The notes: a model not told the origin generated them from the sequence alone. A stretch of DNA of 36,609 nucleotides from an uncultured Clostridia bacterium (GCA_937892735.1 CALBGL010000045.1:1-36609), one strand, 5' to 3'; positions 1 through 8,659 are shown, counted from the stretch's first letter. Made by a program: numbers and translations.

Positions 1-207
1 ATTGAACTGACTCAGAACCAGCACCCCATTTTGCTCTATCCCCCATTGCAACACCATTTTTACAAAGGGAACTAAAATGGTAAGAGCTAGCAGACGATAC
101 AAGAACTCAAACAGGAGGAGCGTCTGTGGATCCCAGCGAACCAGCCGAAATACCATCTGAAAGATGGTTCTTCCATCTCGGTACAGCTTTTGTATACGGA
201 CTCTCAC
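1..207 (-). CDS. Partial membrane protein, glycerophosphodiester phosphodiesterase (GDPD) membrane-domain type
   Basis: Only the first 69 codons are in the window; the gene runs off the left edge. The start is a GTG at 205-207, preceded by a strong ribosome binding site (GGAGGAG at 213-219). The translated N-terminus (VRVRIQKLYRDGRTIFQM, then RWDPQTLLLFEFLYRLLALT) resembles the membrane domain placed before the catalytic domain in Firmicute glycerophosphoryl diester phosphodiesterases: a basic amphipathic start, an RWDPQ-like motif and then a hydrophobic helix. Such enzymes release glycerol phosphate from glycerophosphodiesters, but the catalytic part is not visible here, so the full function is inferred. 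It is transcribed divergently from the hydrolase at 377, and a near-consensus promoter lies upstream. Confidence 0.6.
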   Translation of the reverse strand, partial: MRVRIQKLYRDGRTIFQMVFRLVRWDPQTLLLFEFLYRLLALTILVPFVKMVLQWGIEQNGVLVLSQFN

Positions 208-237
208 GCGGTCTCCTCCCTTCCTGATAATAGCCTT

Positions 238-266
238 ATTGTAGGCGATTCCCATCTAAAAGTCAA
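238..266 (-). promoter_or_regulatory. Sigma-A-type promoter for the GDPD-type gene
   Basis: On the minus strand, TTGACT (261-266) and TACAAT (238-243) are separated by exactly 17 bp. The -10 element is about 31 bp upstream of the GTG start. Confidence 0.7.
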
Positions 267-329
267 TGAAGGAAAGACTTACAAATCATTAGGATTCCTT
301 AATTTTTTCTTTTCTTTCCTTCGTTTTTT

Positions 330-338
330 TGTTATAAT
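330..338 (+). promoter_or_regulatory. Extended -10 promoter for the alpha/beta hydrolase
   Basis: TGTTATAAT at 330-338 is an extended -10 element with a perfect TATAAT at 333-338. The expected -35 position (310-315) is only T-rich, so recognition would rest on the TG extension. It lies about 38 bp before the chosen ATG at 377. Confidence 0.5.
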
Positions 339-376
339 CTGTATATTCTCCAATGAACGCAAGGGAGGCGTACACC

Positions 377-1432
377 ATGATTTTGATCCTATCCATTCTT
401 TTTATTCTTAGCATCCTCTGCGGGGTTTTATTGTTGACCGCTCATCTAATCTTACGCCGAATTTTTGGAGTAAGGTGCGAGGGAAATCCCAATGTGACAT
501 ATTTTCAGGCTGAGGATTTTCCCGGTATGCAGGCACAGAGTGTCTCCTTTCCTTCGAATCGGGGACAACTTTTACGCGGTTTTATATATTCTATAGAGTT
601 TCCCTTTTATAAGGGGCTGATCGTATTCGTCCATGGCATGGGGGGAGGCCATACCGCCTATATGACGGAAATTCATACGCTTGCGCAGGAGGGCTATCTT
701 GTACTTGGGTATGATAATACAGGTACGATGCTCTCCGATGGAGCCGAATTAGGTGGTTTTCCGCAGGCGTTTCTGGATCTTCGCCATGCGATCTCTTTTT
801 TGCGGAACTCTCCTGTCTATCGTTCATATCCTCTCTTTCTTATAGGACATTCCTGGGGAGCCTATACGGTATGTAATTTCCCGCATCTTCACGAAAATAT
901 CCAGGGAGTCATCGCACTCTCCGCCTTTGACAATATGAGCAGTCTTCTGGTTCGCCTCATACAGAATCAAACCGGGAAACGACTTTCTTTTCTTAAGCCT
1001 TTCTTTCTCCTATCCTTATTCATAGAGTATCGGAGATTGGCCCTGTATCGTCCCTCTTACTCGCTTCAGGATGCAAATTGTCCAGTTCTGATTCTGCATG
1101 GAGATCATGATTCTACGGTTCCCTTAGAAGAAAGTCCATTGGCACACCAGGAAGTTTTAGATCAGAATCCGTATATTCAGACGCAAATATGCCCTGGCAA
1201 GGGACATAATGTCTATGCCTCTGTCAGGGCTGAGCAATATATGGCGCAGGTCTTTGATTCCTATGAAAAACTGGAAAAAGAGTATGATCCGCAACTTCCT
1301 CCGGAAATTCGCCTGGAATACTTTGAAAAAGTTGACTTCCGCAGAATGACCGAAGAAGATCCCGATATCATGTCCTTGATTTCAAACTTTCTGAATCAAT
1401 GTCTTCCGGAAGAGGAGGAAAAAATACACTGA
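377..1432 (+). CDS. Membrane-anchored alpha/beta hydrolase (serine aminopeptidase S33-like)
   Basis: The protein has 351 aa. A hydrophobic N-terminal segment (about residues 1-25) suggests a membrane anchor, followed by an alpha/beta hydrolase fold. An HGMGGG oxyanion-type motif leads to the nucleophile elbow GHSWG (Ser159), then the acid in HGDHDSTVP (Asp245) and the base in GKGHNVY (His277), so the triad looks complete. The start at 377 is preferred over an upstream in-frame ATG at 353 because AAGGGAGG (361-368) sits 8 bp before it. The family includes lysophospholipases, esterases and peptidases; the substrate cannot be read from sequence. Its last 65 bp overlap the 3' end of the convergent sensor kinase gene. 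Confidence 0.85.
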   Translation: MILILSILFILSILCGVLLLTAHLILRRIFGVRCEGNPNVTYFQAEDFPGMQAQSVSFPSNRGQLLRGFIYSIEFPFYKGLIVFVHGMGGGHTAYMTEIHTLAQEGYLVLGYDNTGTMLSDGAELGGFPQAFLDLRHAISFLRNSPVYRSYPLFLIGHSWGAYTVCNFPHLHENIQGVIALSAFDNMSSLLVRLIQNQTGKRLSFLKPFFLLSLFIEYRRLALYRPSYSLQDANCPVLILHGDHDSTVPLEESPLAHQEVLDQNPYIQTQICPGKGHNVYASVRAEQYMAQVFDSYEKLEKEYDPQLPPEIRLEYFEKVDFRRMTEEDPDIMSLISNFLNQCLPEEEEKIH

Positions 1433-2741
1433 TGCAAGTGCCCTCTCCCAGGGCGCTTTTCATTTGGATCTGAGCGCCATGCTGCTGTACGATATGCTTG
1501 ACGATCGCAAGCCCCAGTCCGGTTCCTCCCGTCTCCCGAGACCTCCCTTTATCCACTCGATAAAAACGTTCAAAGATCCGTCGCTGATGTTCTTCGGGAA
1601 TACCGATTCCAGTATCCTGTACTTCCAGAATCGTACCATGAGTCCGCGGATCCGCTTTTACCCGAACCGTTACCTTTCCGCTTGGCTTATTATAGCGTAT
1701 CCCATTATCACACAGATTGGCCACCAATTCTTCCAGCATGCCTTCTTCTCCTAATACCTGATGAGAACTCCCCTCCAATACCAGACTGACTTCATGGCGC
1801 TGCGCCAGTAGCTCTGCCGATTCCAGGCAGCGGGACGCGATCTGATACAAATCCACTGGTCGTAAATCTTTGATCATTTCTGGCTCATCTAACCGTGAAA
1901 GCTCCAGAATATCTCCAATGAGCTTCAGCATGCGTCCCGCCTCTTTATGGATCTTTTCCGCGCACCTCGGTACATCCGCATCTTTGACCATGCCGTTTTC
2001 CATCATTTCCGCATACCCCGAAATGGTTGTCAACGGAGTCTTTAACTCATGCGAAACATTGGCTGTAAAATCCTGACGCAGTTTTTCCAGTTCACTGTTT
2101 TTTTTCTGATAGGCCATCAAAGCGTCGGAAAGAGGCTGCAATTCCTTATATAAGGAAAGTTCCCCCACATGATCCAGCTGCTTCGCCATGGTTTCCACAG
2201 GTTCCATCATTTTCTTAGTCAATAGTATGGAGAATAAGATGGACACCATCACAATCAGGCATCCTACCCCTAATAACCCCCACAGAACATTCGTATACAT
2301 CGAAAAGATACTCTCTGTCTCCAAAGATACTCTTAAAATATTGCCATCATTCAAAAGCCGCGCATAATAATACGTATCCACCGAAAGAGTCAGGGATTCT
2401 CTATGCGCATCTCCTGTGCCTCCTTCTAACGCCTCTTTAACCTCCGGACGCTCCAGATGATTGTCCATGGTATCCGCGTTCGCGTCGCTCTCATACAGCA
2501 CAGTTCCTTCGGGAGAAATCAATGTGATCCGCATATCGTAATCGCTAAACTGAGAAAAATTGATTTGATGATCCTGCTCATAACCATCACACAATATATC
2601 GGCCATCACCTCCATATCCATCTGTACATGATGAATATAGGCACCGGACAGGCTGAATAAACAGATCACAGCCGTTATCACCATCGTAACGACTCCCATA
2701 CCAATCAGACTCTTATTGATCCGCGATTTCATGCTGTTCAT
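1368..2741 (-). CDS. phoR: PhoR-like membrane sensor histidine kinase
   Basis: The protein has 457 aa. One N-terminal membrane helix (about 12-36), an extracytoplasmic sensor segment (about 37-150) and a second helix (about 153-174) precede a short HAMP-like linker. The dimerisation H-box is SHELKTPLTTI (His231), followed by an HATPase domain with N-box NLCDNGIRYN and glycine boxes DTGIGIP and GGTGLGLAIVKH. A GTG at 2777 also opens the frame and overlaps the regulator stop codon, but the ATG at 2741 follows GGAGAGGAG at good spacing and is preferred. It is the last gene of nptA-phoP-phoR. The phosphate role is inferred from the neighbouring Na/Pi transporter and the candidate Pho box; its 3' end overlaps the convergent hydrolase gene. 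Confidence 0.85.
   Translation of the reverse strand: MNSMKSRINKSLIGMGVVTMVITAVICLFSLSGAYIHHVQMDMEVMADILCDGYEQDHQINFSQFSDYDMRITLISPEGTVLYESDANADTMDNHLERPEVKEALEGGTGDAHRESLTLSVDTYYYARLLNDGNILRVSLETESIFSMYTNVLWGLLGVGCLIVMVSILFSILLTKKMMEPVETMAKQLDHVGELSLYKELQPLSDALMAYQKKNSELEKLRQDFTANVSHELKTPLTTISGYAEMMENGMVKDADVPRCAEKIHKEAGRMLKLIGDILELSRLDEPEMIKDLRPVDLYQIASRCLESAELLAQRHEVSLVLEGSSHQVLGEEGMLEELVANLCDNGIRYNKPSGKVTVRVKADPRTHGTILEVQDTGIGIPEEHQRRIFERFYRVDKGRSRETGGTGLGLAIVKHIVQQHGAQIQMKSALGEGTCISVFFPPLPEDIDSESLKSRT
1437..1462 (+). terminator. Rho-independent terminator of the hydrolase gene, inside the kinase gene
   Basis: An 8-bp stem (1437-1444 with 1450-1457, one G-U pair) and a 5-nt loop are followed by TTTTC. 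It begins 4 bp after the hydrolase stop codon and lies antisense to the phoR-like coding region. Confidence 0.55.
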
Positions 2742-2773
2742 TCTTTCATGCTCCTCTCCTTTCAGACGAAAGA

Positions 2774-3475
2774 TCACTCTGTATCTTCTGCCTTATATCC
2801 CACACCTCGTACTGTTTTGATATATTTTCCACCATCACCAAGTTTCTGTCTCAACGTCTTAATATGCACATCCACCGTACGGGTTCCGCCATCAAACTGA
2901 TATCCCCATATGCGATCCAGTAATTTTTCTCTGGATAGAACAACCCCGGGATTTTCCAAAAGAATCTTCAGAAGTTCATATTCTTTATAGGTAAGTTCTA
3001 CTACACTGCCATCGACTGTCACTTGACGACGTTCATCCCGCATCTCAATCGAATTACATCGCAGAACCGATTCTTTCTGATTCATCTCCTGACGATGCTG
3101 TTCGGCTCGGCGAAGCAACGCTCGGGCACGCGATACCAGTTCTAATACTCCAAAAGGTTTGGCCAGATAATCATCCGCGCCGAGATCCAGTCCTCGTACT
3201 TTATCCAGCTCACTATCCTTGGCGGTTACCATCATCACGGGAATCAACGCTGTTTTGGGAGAAGCACGCAGCAACTTAAGAATCACAAGGCCATCATCCC
3301 CTGGCAGCATGATATCCAGAATCACAAGACCCGGCAGTTCTTCTTCACACGCTGCGAAAAAACTCTTACTATCCTCAAATCCTTTCGTCTTGAAACCACT
3401 GTTTTCCAGAGCGTACTGTTCCATCTCCCGGATACTCTCATCATCTTCCACAATATAGATCCATTCTGATGCCAT
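2774..3475 (-). CDS. phoP: PhoP/PhoB-type OmpR-family response regulator
   Basis: The protein has 233 aa. The receiver domain carries the acidic pair Asp11/Asp12, phospho-acceptor Asp54 (VILDIMLPGDDG), Thr84 and Lys106 (LAKPFG). The C-terminal winged helix has the OmpR/PhoB signatures LTYKEYELL, RTVDVHIKTLRQKLG and a final VRGVGYK. The stop codon is upstream of, and close to, the cognate kinase start, and the start is 13 bp after the nptA stop. OmpR-family regulators bind direct repeats near promoters. Here the likely target is the 11-bp-phased TTTACN repeats upstream of nptA (5342-5380), which would make the operon autoregulated by phosphate supply. Confidence 0.85.
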   Translation of the reverse strand: MASEWIYIVEDDESIREMEQYALENSGFKTKGFEDSKSFFAACEEELPGLVILDIMLPGDDGLVILKLLRASPKTALIPVMMVTAKDSELDKVRGLDLGADDYLAKPFGVLELVSRARALLRRAEQHRQEMNQKESVLRCNSIEMRDERRQVTVDGSVVELTYKEYELLKILLENPGVVLSREKLLDRIWGYQFDGGTRTVDVHIKTLRQKLGDGGKYIKTVRGVGYKAEDTE

Positions 3476-3488
3476 AATGCCTCCATTC

Positions 3489-5276
3489 TCAATTCAGGCT
3501 GTATTTGACCTTGAATTGCTCGTAATCTTTTACAAAATTTCCATTGGATTCCTTTACCTGACTCAGATACTCATGCAGCCGATAACTATCTTCCTCGATT
3601 TGGATCAGACACCCTCCTATATTAGAACAATGATCTGCCACTCTCTCATAATTCGTCAGAAGATCGGTAAAGATAAATCCCTGTTCTATCGTACACTCAC
3701 CATTTTTCAGACGTTCTACATGACGATTTCTCAACTGATTGCACAGATGATCAATAACCTGTTCCAAAGGTTCTACCTTAGATGCTAATGGTAAATCATT
3801 CTGGATAAATGCGGAAATCGACATATCCACGATTTCGCTCACTGCAGACTCCACAATCCGCAATTCTCCGGATGCTTCTACGGAAAAGTTGACGCTTTTT
3901 TCCTGAATCTCTTCTGCGGTTTCCAAAATGCGGATAGCATGATCTGCAATTCGTTCAAAATCATTGATACAATGCAGAATCTTTGAAATCTCCCGGCTCC
4001 CCTGCATCGTCGGATTTATGCTGCTCAATCGAACCAGGTAAGTCCCAAGACGATCTTCATAGACATCTGTCCGTTTCTCCATACCATAAATCTCTTCTGA
4101 TTCCTGCGCGTGAAAATCAATAACCTGGCCGATGGCCGCACTAAGCGCTCTTTGGCAGATCTTTGCCATATCCCAACTTGCTTCTTTTGCTCGTTCAATC
4201 GCAATAGTAGGAGCCGCGAAAAGCCTTTCATCCAGAATCAGTACGTCCTCCTTTAATTCTCCCGAAGGTCGTTTTCCCCTTTCATTTTCCTCTTTGTGAA
4301 TTGTCTTCTCCGCCAGTCTGACCAGTCCCTTCGAAACAGGCAATAGGATCAGTGTTGTCATCAGATTAAACAGCGTATGAATCGCGGAAATCTCTACCAT
4401 GCCCACCGTCATATCTGTCAATGCGATAGGCAGCCACATCTGCATCAGATAGTAAAGTACCAGGAAAATAGCGACTCCGATCAGATTAAAATACAAATGA
4501 ATCATCGCAGCTCTTCGGGCATTTTGATGCGCCCCGATTCCCGCGAAAAGCGCGGAAACGCAGGTTCCAATATTCTGTCCCAGAATGATGGGGATCGCAA
4601 TTCCATAGGTGATCTGTCCTGTCGTAGATAACGTTTGCAAGATCCCGATGGTGACGGAAGAACTTTGAATCATCGCCGTCACGATGCATCCGATCCCGAT
4701 ACCTAGAATCGGATTTGAAAACAATTGCATTAAACGTGCAAAAGTATCGGATACTGCTAGTGGTTTCACCATGACGCTCATAATCTGCATTCCAAAAATC
4801 AGAATGGCAAATCCAATCAGAATCATCCCCAGATCTTTTTTTCGACTGTCCTTTTGCCTCGCATTAGAACGAAACAACAATATCACACCGACCATTGCCA
4901 ACAAGGGCGCATACGTAAATGGGTTTAAAAAGCGTATCCAAAAACCTTTTCCCTGTATCCCTGTGAGACTCAGTATCCATGGCGTTGCTGTGGTACCAAT
5001 ATTAGCCCCCATAATCACGCCTACCGCTTGAGATAATCGCATAATACCGGAATTGACAAACCCTACGACCATGACTGTTGTTGTCGATGAACTCTGCAGG
5101 ATTGCCGTCACGACAGCGCCCAGCAATACTCCAATGATCGGATTCGCTGTTTTCCTCTCTAATATGCCCTGCAGTTTACTACCGGACAGTGTTTCCAGTC
5201 CCTTCCCCAATAGATTCATTCCATATAGAAAAAGGGCAAGACCTCCAATCCAAGTAAACACGGCAAAAATATCCAT
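3489..5276 (-). CDS. nptA: Na+/phosphate cotransporter with PhoU-like C-terminal domain
   Basis: The 595-aa protein has an N-terminal membrane domain with two inverted repeats, each carrying the NaPi-II signature (ILQSSSTTT near residue 60 and MIQSSSVT near 205). A soluble C-terminal part (about 350-560) resembles PhoU helical bundles (DRLGTYLVRL, IADHAIRILE, NYERVADHCSNIGG). The family couples phosphate uptake to sodium. Its place at the head of an operon with a PhoP/PhoR pair supports a phosphate role. The start ATG follows a GA-rich region (GGGAGA). Some members transport phosphate at high affinity while others may act in efflux, and sequence alone does not separate these. Confidence 0.85.
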   Translation of the reverse strand: MDIFAVFTWIGGLALFLYGMNLLGKGLETLSGSKLQGILERKTANPIIGVLLGAVVTAILQSSSTTTVMVVGFVNSGIMRLSQAVGVIMGANIGTTATPWILSLTGIQGKGFWIRFLNPFTYAPLLAMVGVILLFRSNARQKDSRKKDLGMILIGFAILIFGMQIMSVMVKPLAVSDTFARLMQLFSNPILGIGIGCIVTAMIQSSSVTIGILQTLSTTGQITYGIAIPIILGQNIGTCVSALFAGIGAHQNARRAAMIHLYFNLIGVAIFLVLYYLMQMWLPIALTDMTVGMVEISAIHTLFNLMTTLILLPVSKGLVRLAEKTIHKEENERGKRPSGELKEDVLILDERLFAAPTIAIERAKEASWDMAKICQRALSAAIGQVIDFHAQESEEIYGMEKRTDVYEDRLGTYLVRLSSINPTMQGSREISKILHCINDFERIADHAIRILETAEEIQEKSVNFSVEASGELRIVESAVSEIVDMSISAFIQNDLPLASKVEPLEQVIDHLCNQLRNRHVERLKNGECTIEQGFIFTDLLTNYERVADHCSNIGGCLIQIEEDSYRLHEYLSQVKESNGNFVKDYEQFKVKYSLN

Positions 5277-5326
5277 TCTCCCTCATACTCCCCCCCAGAA
5301 CATAAATTTTACTTTTTGTGAATTTC

Positions 5327-5380
5327 ATTTTACAAATATCCAGTAAAATGAAAACGACAGTTTTGTAAACTTTACGTAAA
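5327..5380 (-). promoter_or_regulatory. Candidate PhoP box and -10 element of nptA-phoP-phoR
   Basis: On the minus strand TTTACG (5375-5380), TTTACA (5364-5369) and TTTACT (5342-5347) are spaced in multiples of 11 bp; the intervening 5353-5358 position does not match. TAAAAT at 5327-5332 is a plausible -10 element, which places the repeats at about -22 to -60. That matches the location of PhoP core-binding repeats in Bacillus. There is no good -35, as expected for an activated promoter. Confidence 0.5.
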
Positions 5381-5404
5381 ATAGGGACGGATCTATACAC
5401 CTTC

Positions 5405-6634
5405 TTATGCTACGGTTCCTTTCGCGATTCTGACGACATACTGACATCCATAATCAAATCCTGTTGCATGCAATGTCAGCATACCCTGTTCCGGATTCTG
5501 CATAAACGATAACTCCTGTCCGTTATCCATCCATTGTATTTTCTGGATCTTCTGATGAATCCCAGAAAACGTCGCCAGACGACTTCCCCGCTTTCCTACG
5601 GTCACGTTTTCATTTCCAGAGATACCCAGATCAAAGACAAGTAAGTAAATCGTTCCTTCATCCCCCACCAAACCAAAATCATCCCGCTCACCTTGAATTC
5701 CAGCCGGTCTTCCCGTATAGATCGCTTCTCCAAACAGATTCATCCATTCTCCGACGCATAGCGCCAGTGCTTCGGACATTTCCGGAATCGCGCCTTGACC
5801 CATGGGACCGATATTGAGCAGAAGATTCGCACCGGCTTTACGACATAAACACAGCGTCCGAATACACTCTCCAGGAGATTTATAATGAAAATCTCCCTTT
5901 CCGTATCCCCAATGGTCATTCATCGTCATACACATCTCAGACGCCACGTATTTTCCATTCTGATCTCTCAATGCGGGCATTCCCTGCTCAAATGTCACAC
6001 TGTCTACTTCTCTATGAGATACCCGTCCTCTATCATCCAATCCCGTATTATTGATAATCATCGCGTCCGGCTGATATCTACGGATCATGCCATACAGACG
6101 ATCCAGTTTCCAATCTGCCTGCGGCCTGCTCCAGTTGCCATCAAACCATAGCCCACCGATCTTTCCATATCGTGTACAAAGAATTTCCACCGACTGATAC
6201 AGATAATCCAGATAGGCATCAAAATCATTCTCAAAAGACGACTGATACCAATCCAATGTCGTATGATAGAAAAAAGGAACGAGTCCCTCCTGCCGACATG
6301 CCTGCACGTATTCCGCCACCAAATCTCTGCCCGCCGGACTATGCATCACATCATAGTCAGAAAGCCCGTGTGTATCATATAAGGAAAAACCTTCATGATG
6401 TCGAGTTGTCAATACCATATACTTTGCGCCTGCTTTCTTTGCGAGCCGAGCCAGCATCGTTCCATCAAAATCTTCTGCCGTGAAAGTAGATTGCAGTTTT
6501 CGATACTGCTCTTTCGGGATCCGATCCTGATGCATAATCCATTCTCCCCGTCCCATCTGAGAATAGAGTCCCCAATGTATAAAGATTCCAAAAGCCATCT
6601 TCTCGAATTCCTCAATTCTTTTTTCTTTTATCAT
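5405..6634 (-). CDS. GH29 alpha-L-fucosidase
   Basis: The protein has 409 aa. The (beta/alpha)8 GH29 domain begins almost at once (FGIFIHWGLYS) and includes VLTTRHHEGFSLYDT and the catalytic nucleophile motif GGLWFDGNW (Asp165). There is no signal peptide, so the enzyme is predicted cytoplasmic and to act on imported fucosylated oligosaccharides. The ATG at 6634 is chosen because AAGGAG lies 9 bp upstream. It ends with a short beta-rich region that could be the GH29 C-terminal sandwich. The next gene upstream encodes an extracellular sugar-type binding lipoprotein but is separated by a strong terminator. A fucose-isomerase-family gene lies 22 kb away, across the origin. Confidence 0.88.
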   Translation of the reverse strand: MIKEKRIEEFEKMAFGIFIHWGLYSQMGRGEWIMHQDRIPKEQYRKLQSTFTAEDFDGTMLARLAKKAGAKYMVLTTRHHEGFSLYDTHGLSDYDVMHSPAGRDLVAEYVQACRQEGLVPFFYHTTLDWYQSSFENDFDAYLDYLYQSVEILCTRYGKIGGLWFDGNWSRPQADWKLDRLYGMIRRYQPDAMIINNTGLDDRGRVSHREVDSVTFEQGMPALRDQNGKYVASEMCMTMNDHWGYGKGDFHYKSPGECIRTLCLCRKAGANLLLNIGPMGQGAIPEMSEALALCVGEWMNLFGEAIYTGRPAGIQGERDDFGLVGDEGTIYLLVFDLGISGNENVTVGKRGSRLATFSGIHQKIQKIQWMDNGQELSFMQNPEQGMLTLHATGFDYGCQYVVRIAKGTVA

Positions 6635-6674
6635 CCATTTCCACTCCTTTTCTGAATAGATATTCCTCTTCTTT

Positions 6675-6703
6675 ACTTTATCATAGGTTGCAGAATGAAA
6701 CAA
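6675..6703 (-). promoter_or_regulatory. Promoter of the alpha-L-fucosidase gene
   Basis: TTGTTT (6698-6703) and TAAAGT (6675-6680) are 17 bp apart, with a TG dinucleotide one base before the -10 element. It sits just downstream of the previous gene's terminator. Confidence 0.5.
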
Positions 6704-6720
6704 GTCTTCTTTTCATTTTA

Positions 6721-6752
6721 AAAAAAGAACCTGCCGATGTCGGCAGGTTCTT
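6721..6752 (-). terminator. Strong intrinsic terminator after the solute-binding lipoprotein gene
   Basis: AGAACCTGCCGA (6726-6737) pairs with TCGGCAGGTTCT (6740-6751). On the minus strand the stem is followed by a run of T residues (complement of 6721-6726), immediately downstream of the stop at 6764. Confidence 0.9.
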
Positions 6753-6763
6753 CCGTCTCAAAA

Positions 6764-8497
6764 TCATTCGTAACTTGCTAATCCAACGCTGTATTGCTGC
6801 ATTGTCGCGTCTTTATTCTGGAAAAACGCGTCAATCTGTTCATTCAGCGTCTCCTGTCCCATACCGTCGATCGTCGAGATCATTTCCTCATATAGACCCT
6901 CCAACTGATCCGGCGCACAGGTAATCAGCTCCATAATCTTTACTTCATAGTATTCTTTTACATTCGTGAAAATTTTGATTTCTTCACTATCTGCTGTATA
7001 GGATTCTGCTCCACTATAGAAAGACAAATCCTTATAATATTTTGCGGTGATATCCAGGCTACGGATCTGAGCATCTGTAACACCATTCTTTTCTGTCATC
7101 GCGTCGATGTCGTTGGTACCAAACAGCCAATATGCGCCGACCCCATAAGTACCTTTCTTTTCGTCATCTTCCATATCATTAAACTCAGGATACAGCGTCG
7201 GAATCCCGTCTTCGTTAGAATCCCAGGATTTTCCTTCTATACCAAAACTCAATATGATCTGTGTGTCATCCTGCAGCAGATAATCCATCAGCTGTAAGCA
7301 ACGTCCCGGATACTCACTGCTCTTTGTAATCATAGTCACCGTCTCATTTCCGATACCTCCGCCAATGCTATCCGCACCGTAAGACATATCTTCATAGGCG
7401 CTAGGAGCCTCAATCATAACAAAATTCCAGTCTGGATGCAATTTTTGCAGTTCTCGATTGAACCAGTCAATATTATTGGCGTCCTGATTCATATCCGCGA
7501 AAACCATGCCGGAAAATTCCTTAGCCTGCAGCTGCTCTCCGGAATCCGTGAATTCTGTCGGATCTACCAGGCCTTCATTATACAAAGTGTTGACAAATTT
7601 CAGCAGATCTAAAAACTTAGGGCTATACCAATACTTCACATATTTTCCATCAATCACATCATACCGACTTCCCAGATCGAACATGGGAAATAGCTTATAG
7701 ATCAATCGCAGGTTTCCATCCGCGTCTTTTCCATTATTTCGAGACGCCTGTGCCGGAATCATATCTGGATATTGTCCTTTGACTTGACGGAGAAGATCTA
7801 AAAATCCATCCGTCGTCGTGGTATCTGGAGATCCTAATTCCTGATAAATCTGTTCTATGACAGCGACTCCCTGCTTATTCTTTGCGAAATCGCCGTTTTC
7901 CAGCATTTCTTGAGAATAATACCCATTTGGAATTCCATATACCTTCATACTATTCCAGGACATTCTCTGATGGAGTATGACATGATCTCCCAGGTTCCTG
8001 GATAAGAAATCTGGCGCGTACTCATCCTGCAGATCATCAATCGCCCAAATTCTGTCGTTGGTAGCCAATTGCTGTACGATGGACAGATGATAATCGGACA
8101 TAATCATATCCGGCAATGTTCCTCCCGCAATCAACACTTGCAGCTTACTATGGGAATTATCCGGAGGAAACTGAAATTCCAGATTGACTCCTGTGTCCTC
8201 TATGATCTTCTGGCTCACATAGTCCTTTCCCCAGTAACCGTCGAAACCGGCGCTGGGAACCAATTTATCATAGAAATAGGTCAAGGTGATTCCTTCCGCC
8301 GCTTCCCACTCCCAGCTGTTTCCTTCTTTGACCTCCGCCTGACTTTCTTCTGCTGAACTGCCGCCTGTATCACTATCTGATACAGCGGAAGTATCCCCTG
8401 CTGTCGAGGAGTTTTCTCCGCCACCCGAACAGCCTATCGCGCTTACTAGAAACACGAACACGAACAACCAGGCCATCCACTTTTTCATTGCTTTCAT
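6764..8497 (-). CDS. ABC transporter extracellular solute-binding lipoprotein (family 1, carbohydrate type)
   Basis: The protein has 577 aa. A lipoprotein signal (MKAMKK plus a hydrophobic stretch) ends in lipobox SAIGC with Cys23, followed by a Ser/Gly/Glu-rich linker (about 24-55). The mature part has features of large Firmicute sugar-binding proteins of the LipO/LplA kind, including LQVLIAGGTLPDMIMSDYH early on. The start at 8497 is chosen because AAAAGGAGG lies 6 bp upstream; a longer in-frame start at 8545 lacks such a site. No permease or ATPase gene is adjacent, so it must work with components elsewhere. Proximity to the fucosidase suggests, but does not prove, a fucosylated glycan substrate. 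Confidence 0.8.
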   Translation of the reverse strand: MKAMKKWMAWLFVFVFLVSAIGCSGGGENSSTAGDTSAVSDSDTGGSSAEESQAEVKEGNSWEWEAAEGITLTYFYDKLVPSAGFDGYWGKDYVSQKIIEDTGVNLEFQFPPDNSHSKLQVLIAGGTLPDMIMSDYHLSIVQQLATNDRIWAIDDLQDEYAPDFLSRNLGDHVILHQRMSWNSMKVYGIPNGYYSQEMLENGDFAKNKQGVAVIEQIYQELGSPDTTTTDGFLDLLRQVKGQYPDMIPAQASRNNGKDADGNLRLIYKLFPMFDLGSRYDVIDGKYVKYWYSPKFLDLLKFVNTLYNEGLVDPTEFTDSGEQLQAKEFSGMVFADMNQDANNIDWFNRELQKLHPDWNFVMIEAPSAYEDMSYGADSIGGGIGNETVTMITKSSEYPGRCLQLMDYLLQDDTQIILSFGIEGKSWDSNEDGIPTLYPEFNDMEDDEKKGTYGVGAYWLFGTNDIDAMTEKNGVTDAQIRSLDITAKYYKDLSFYSGAESYTADSEEIKIFTNVKEYYEVKIMELITCAPDQLEGLYEEMISTIDGMGQETLNEQIDAFFQNKDATMQQYSVGLASYE

Positions 8498-8524
8498 TCT
8501 ACTACCTCCTTTTGGCATTGTGTA

Positions 8525-8574
8525 CAATTTCCTTTGAAATTGCATCCTTCTTTTGTATAAAGAATAGCATTATA
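8525..8574 (-). promoter_or_regulatory. -10 element and leader inverted repeat of the binding-protein gene
   Basis: A perfect minus-strand TATAAT lies at 8569-8574, but the -35 position does not resemble TTGACA, suggesting activator dependence. Downstream, in the leader, CAATTTC (8525-8531) and GAAATTG (8536-8542) form a 7-bp inverted repeat with a 4-nt spacer. It could be an operator or an RNA hairpin. Confidence 0.4.
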
Positions 8575-8623
8575 ATGACCAAAAGTATAGTTTGTATTAT
8601 TCATATTCGTTTGTTTTTTTCAC

Positions 8624-8659
8624 AAAAAAAGCCTGTCATCCACAATTGAAATGACAGGC
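8624..8659 (-). terminator. Intrinsic terminator of the soj-parB-DUF4446-HAD operon
   Basis: GCCTGTCAT (8631-8639) pairs with ATGACAGGC (8651-8659). On the minus strand the stem is followed by seven T residues (complement of 8624-8630). The stop codon of the HAD gene is 74 bp upstream. Confidence 0.88.

Noticed and set aside
190..411. Plus-strand reading frame of 73 codons before the hydrolase
   Set aside because: No ribosome binding site, it spans the divergent promoter region and the true hydrolase start, and its sequence looks like no protein family.
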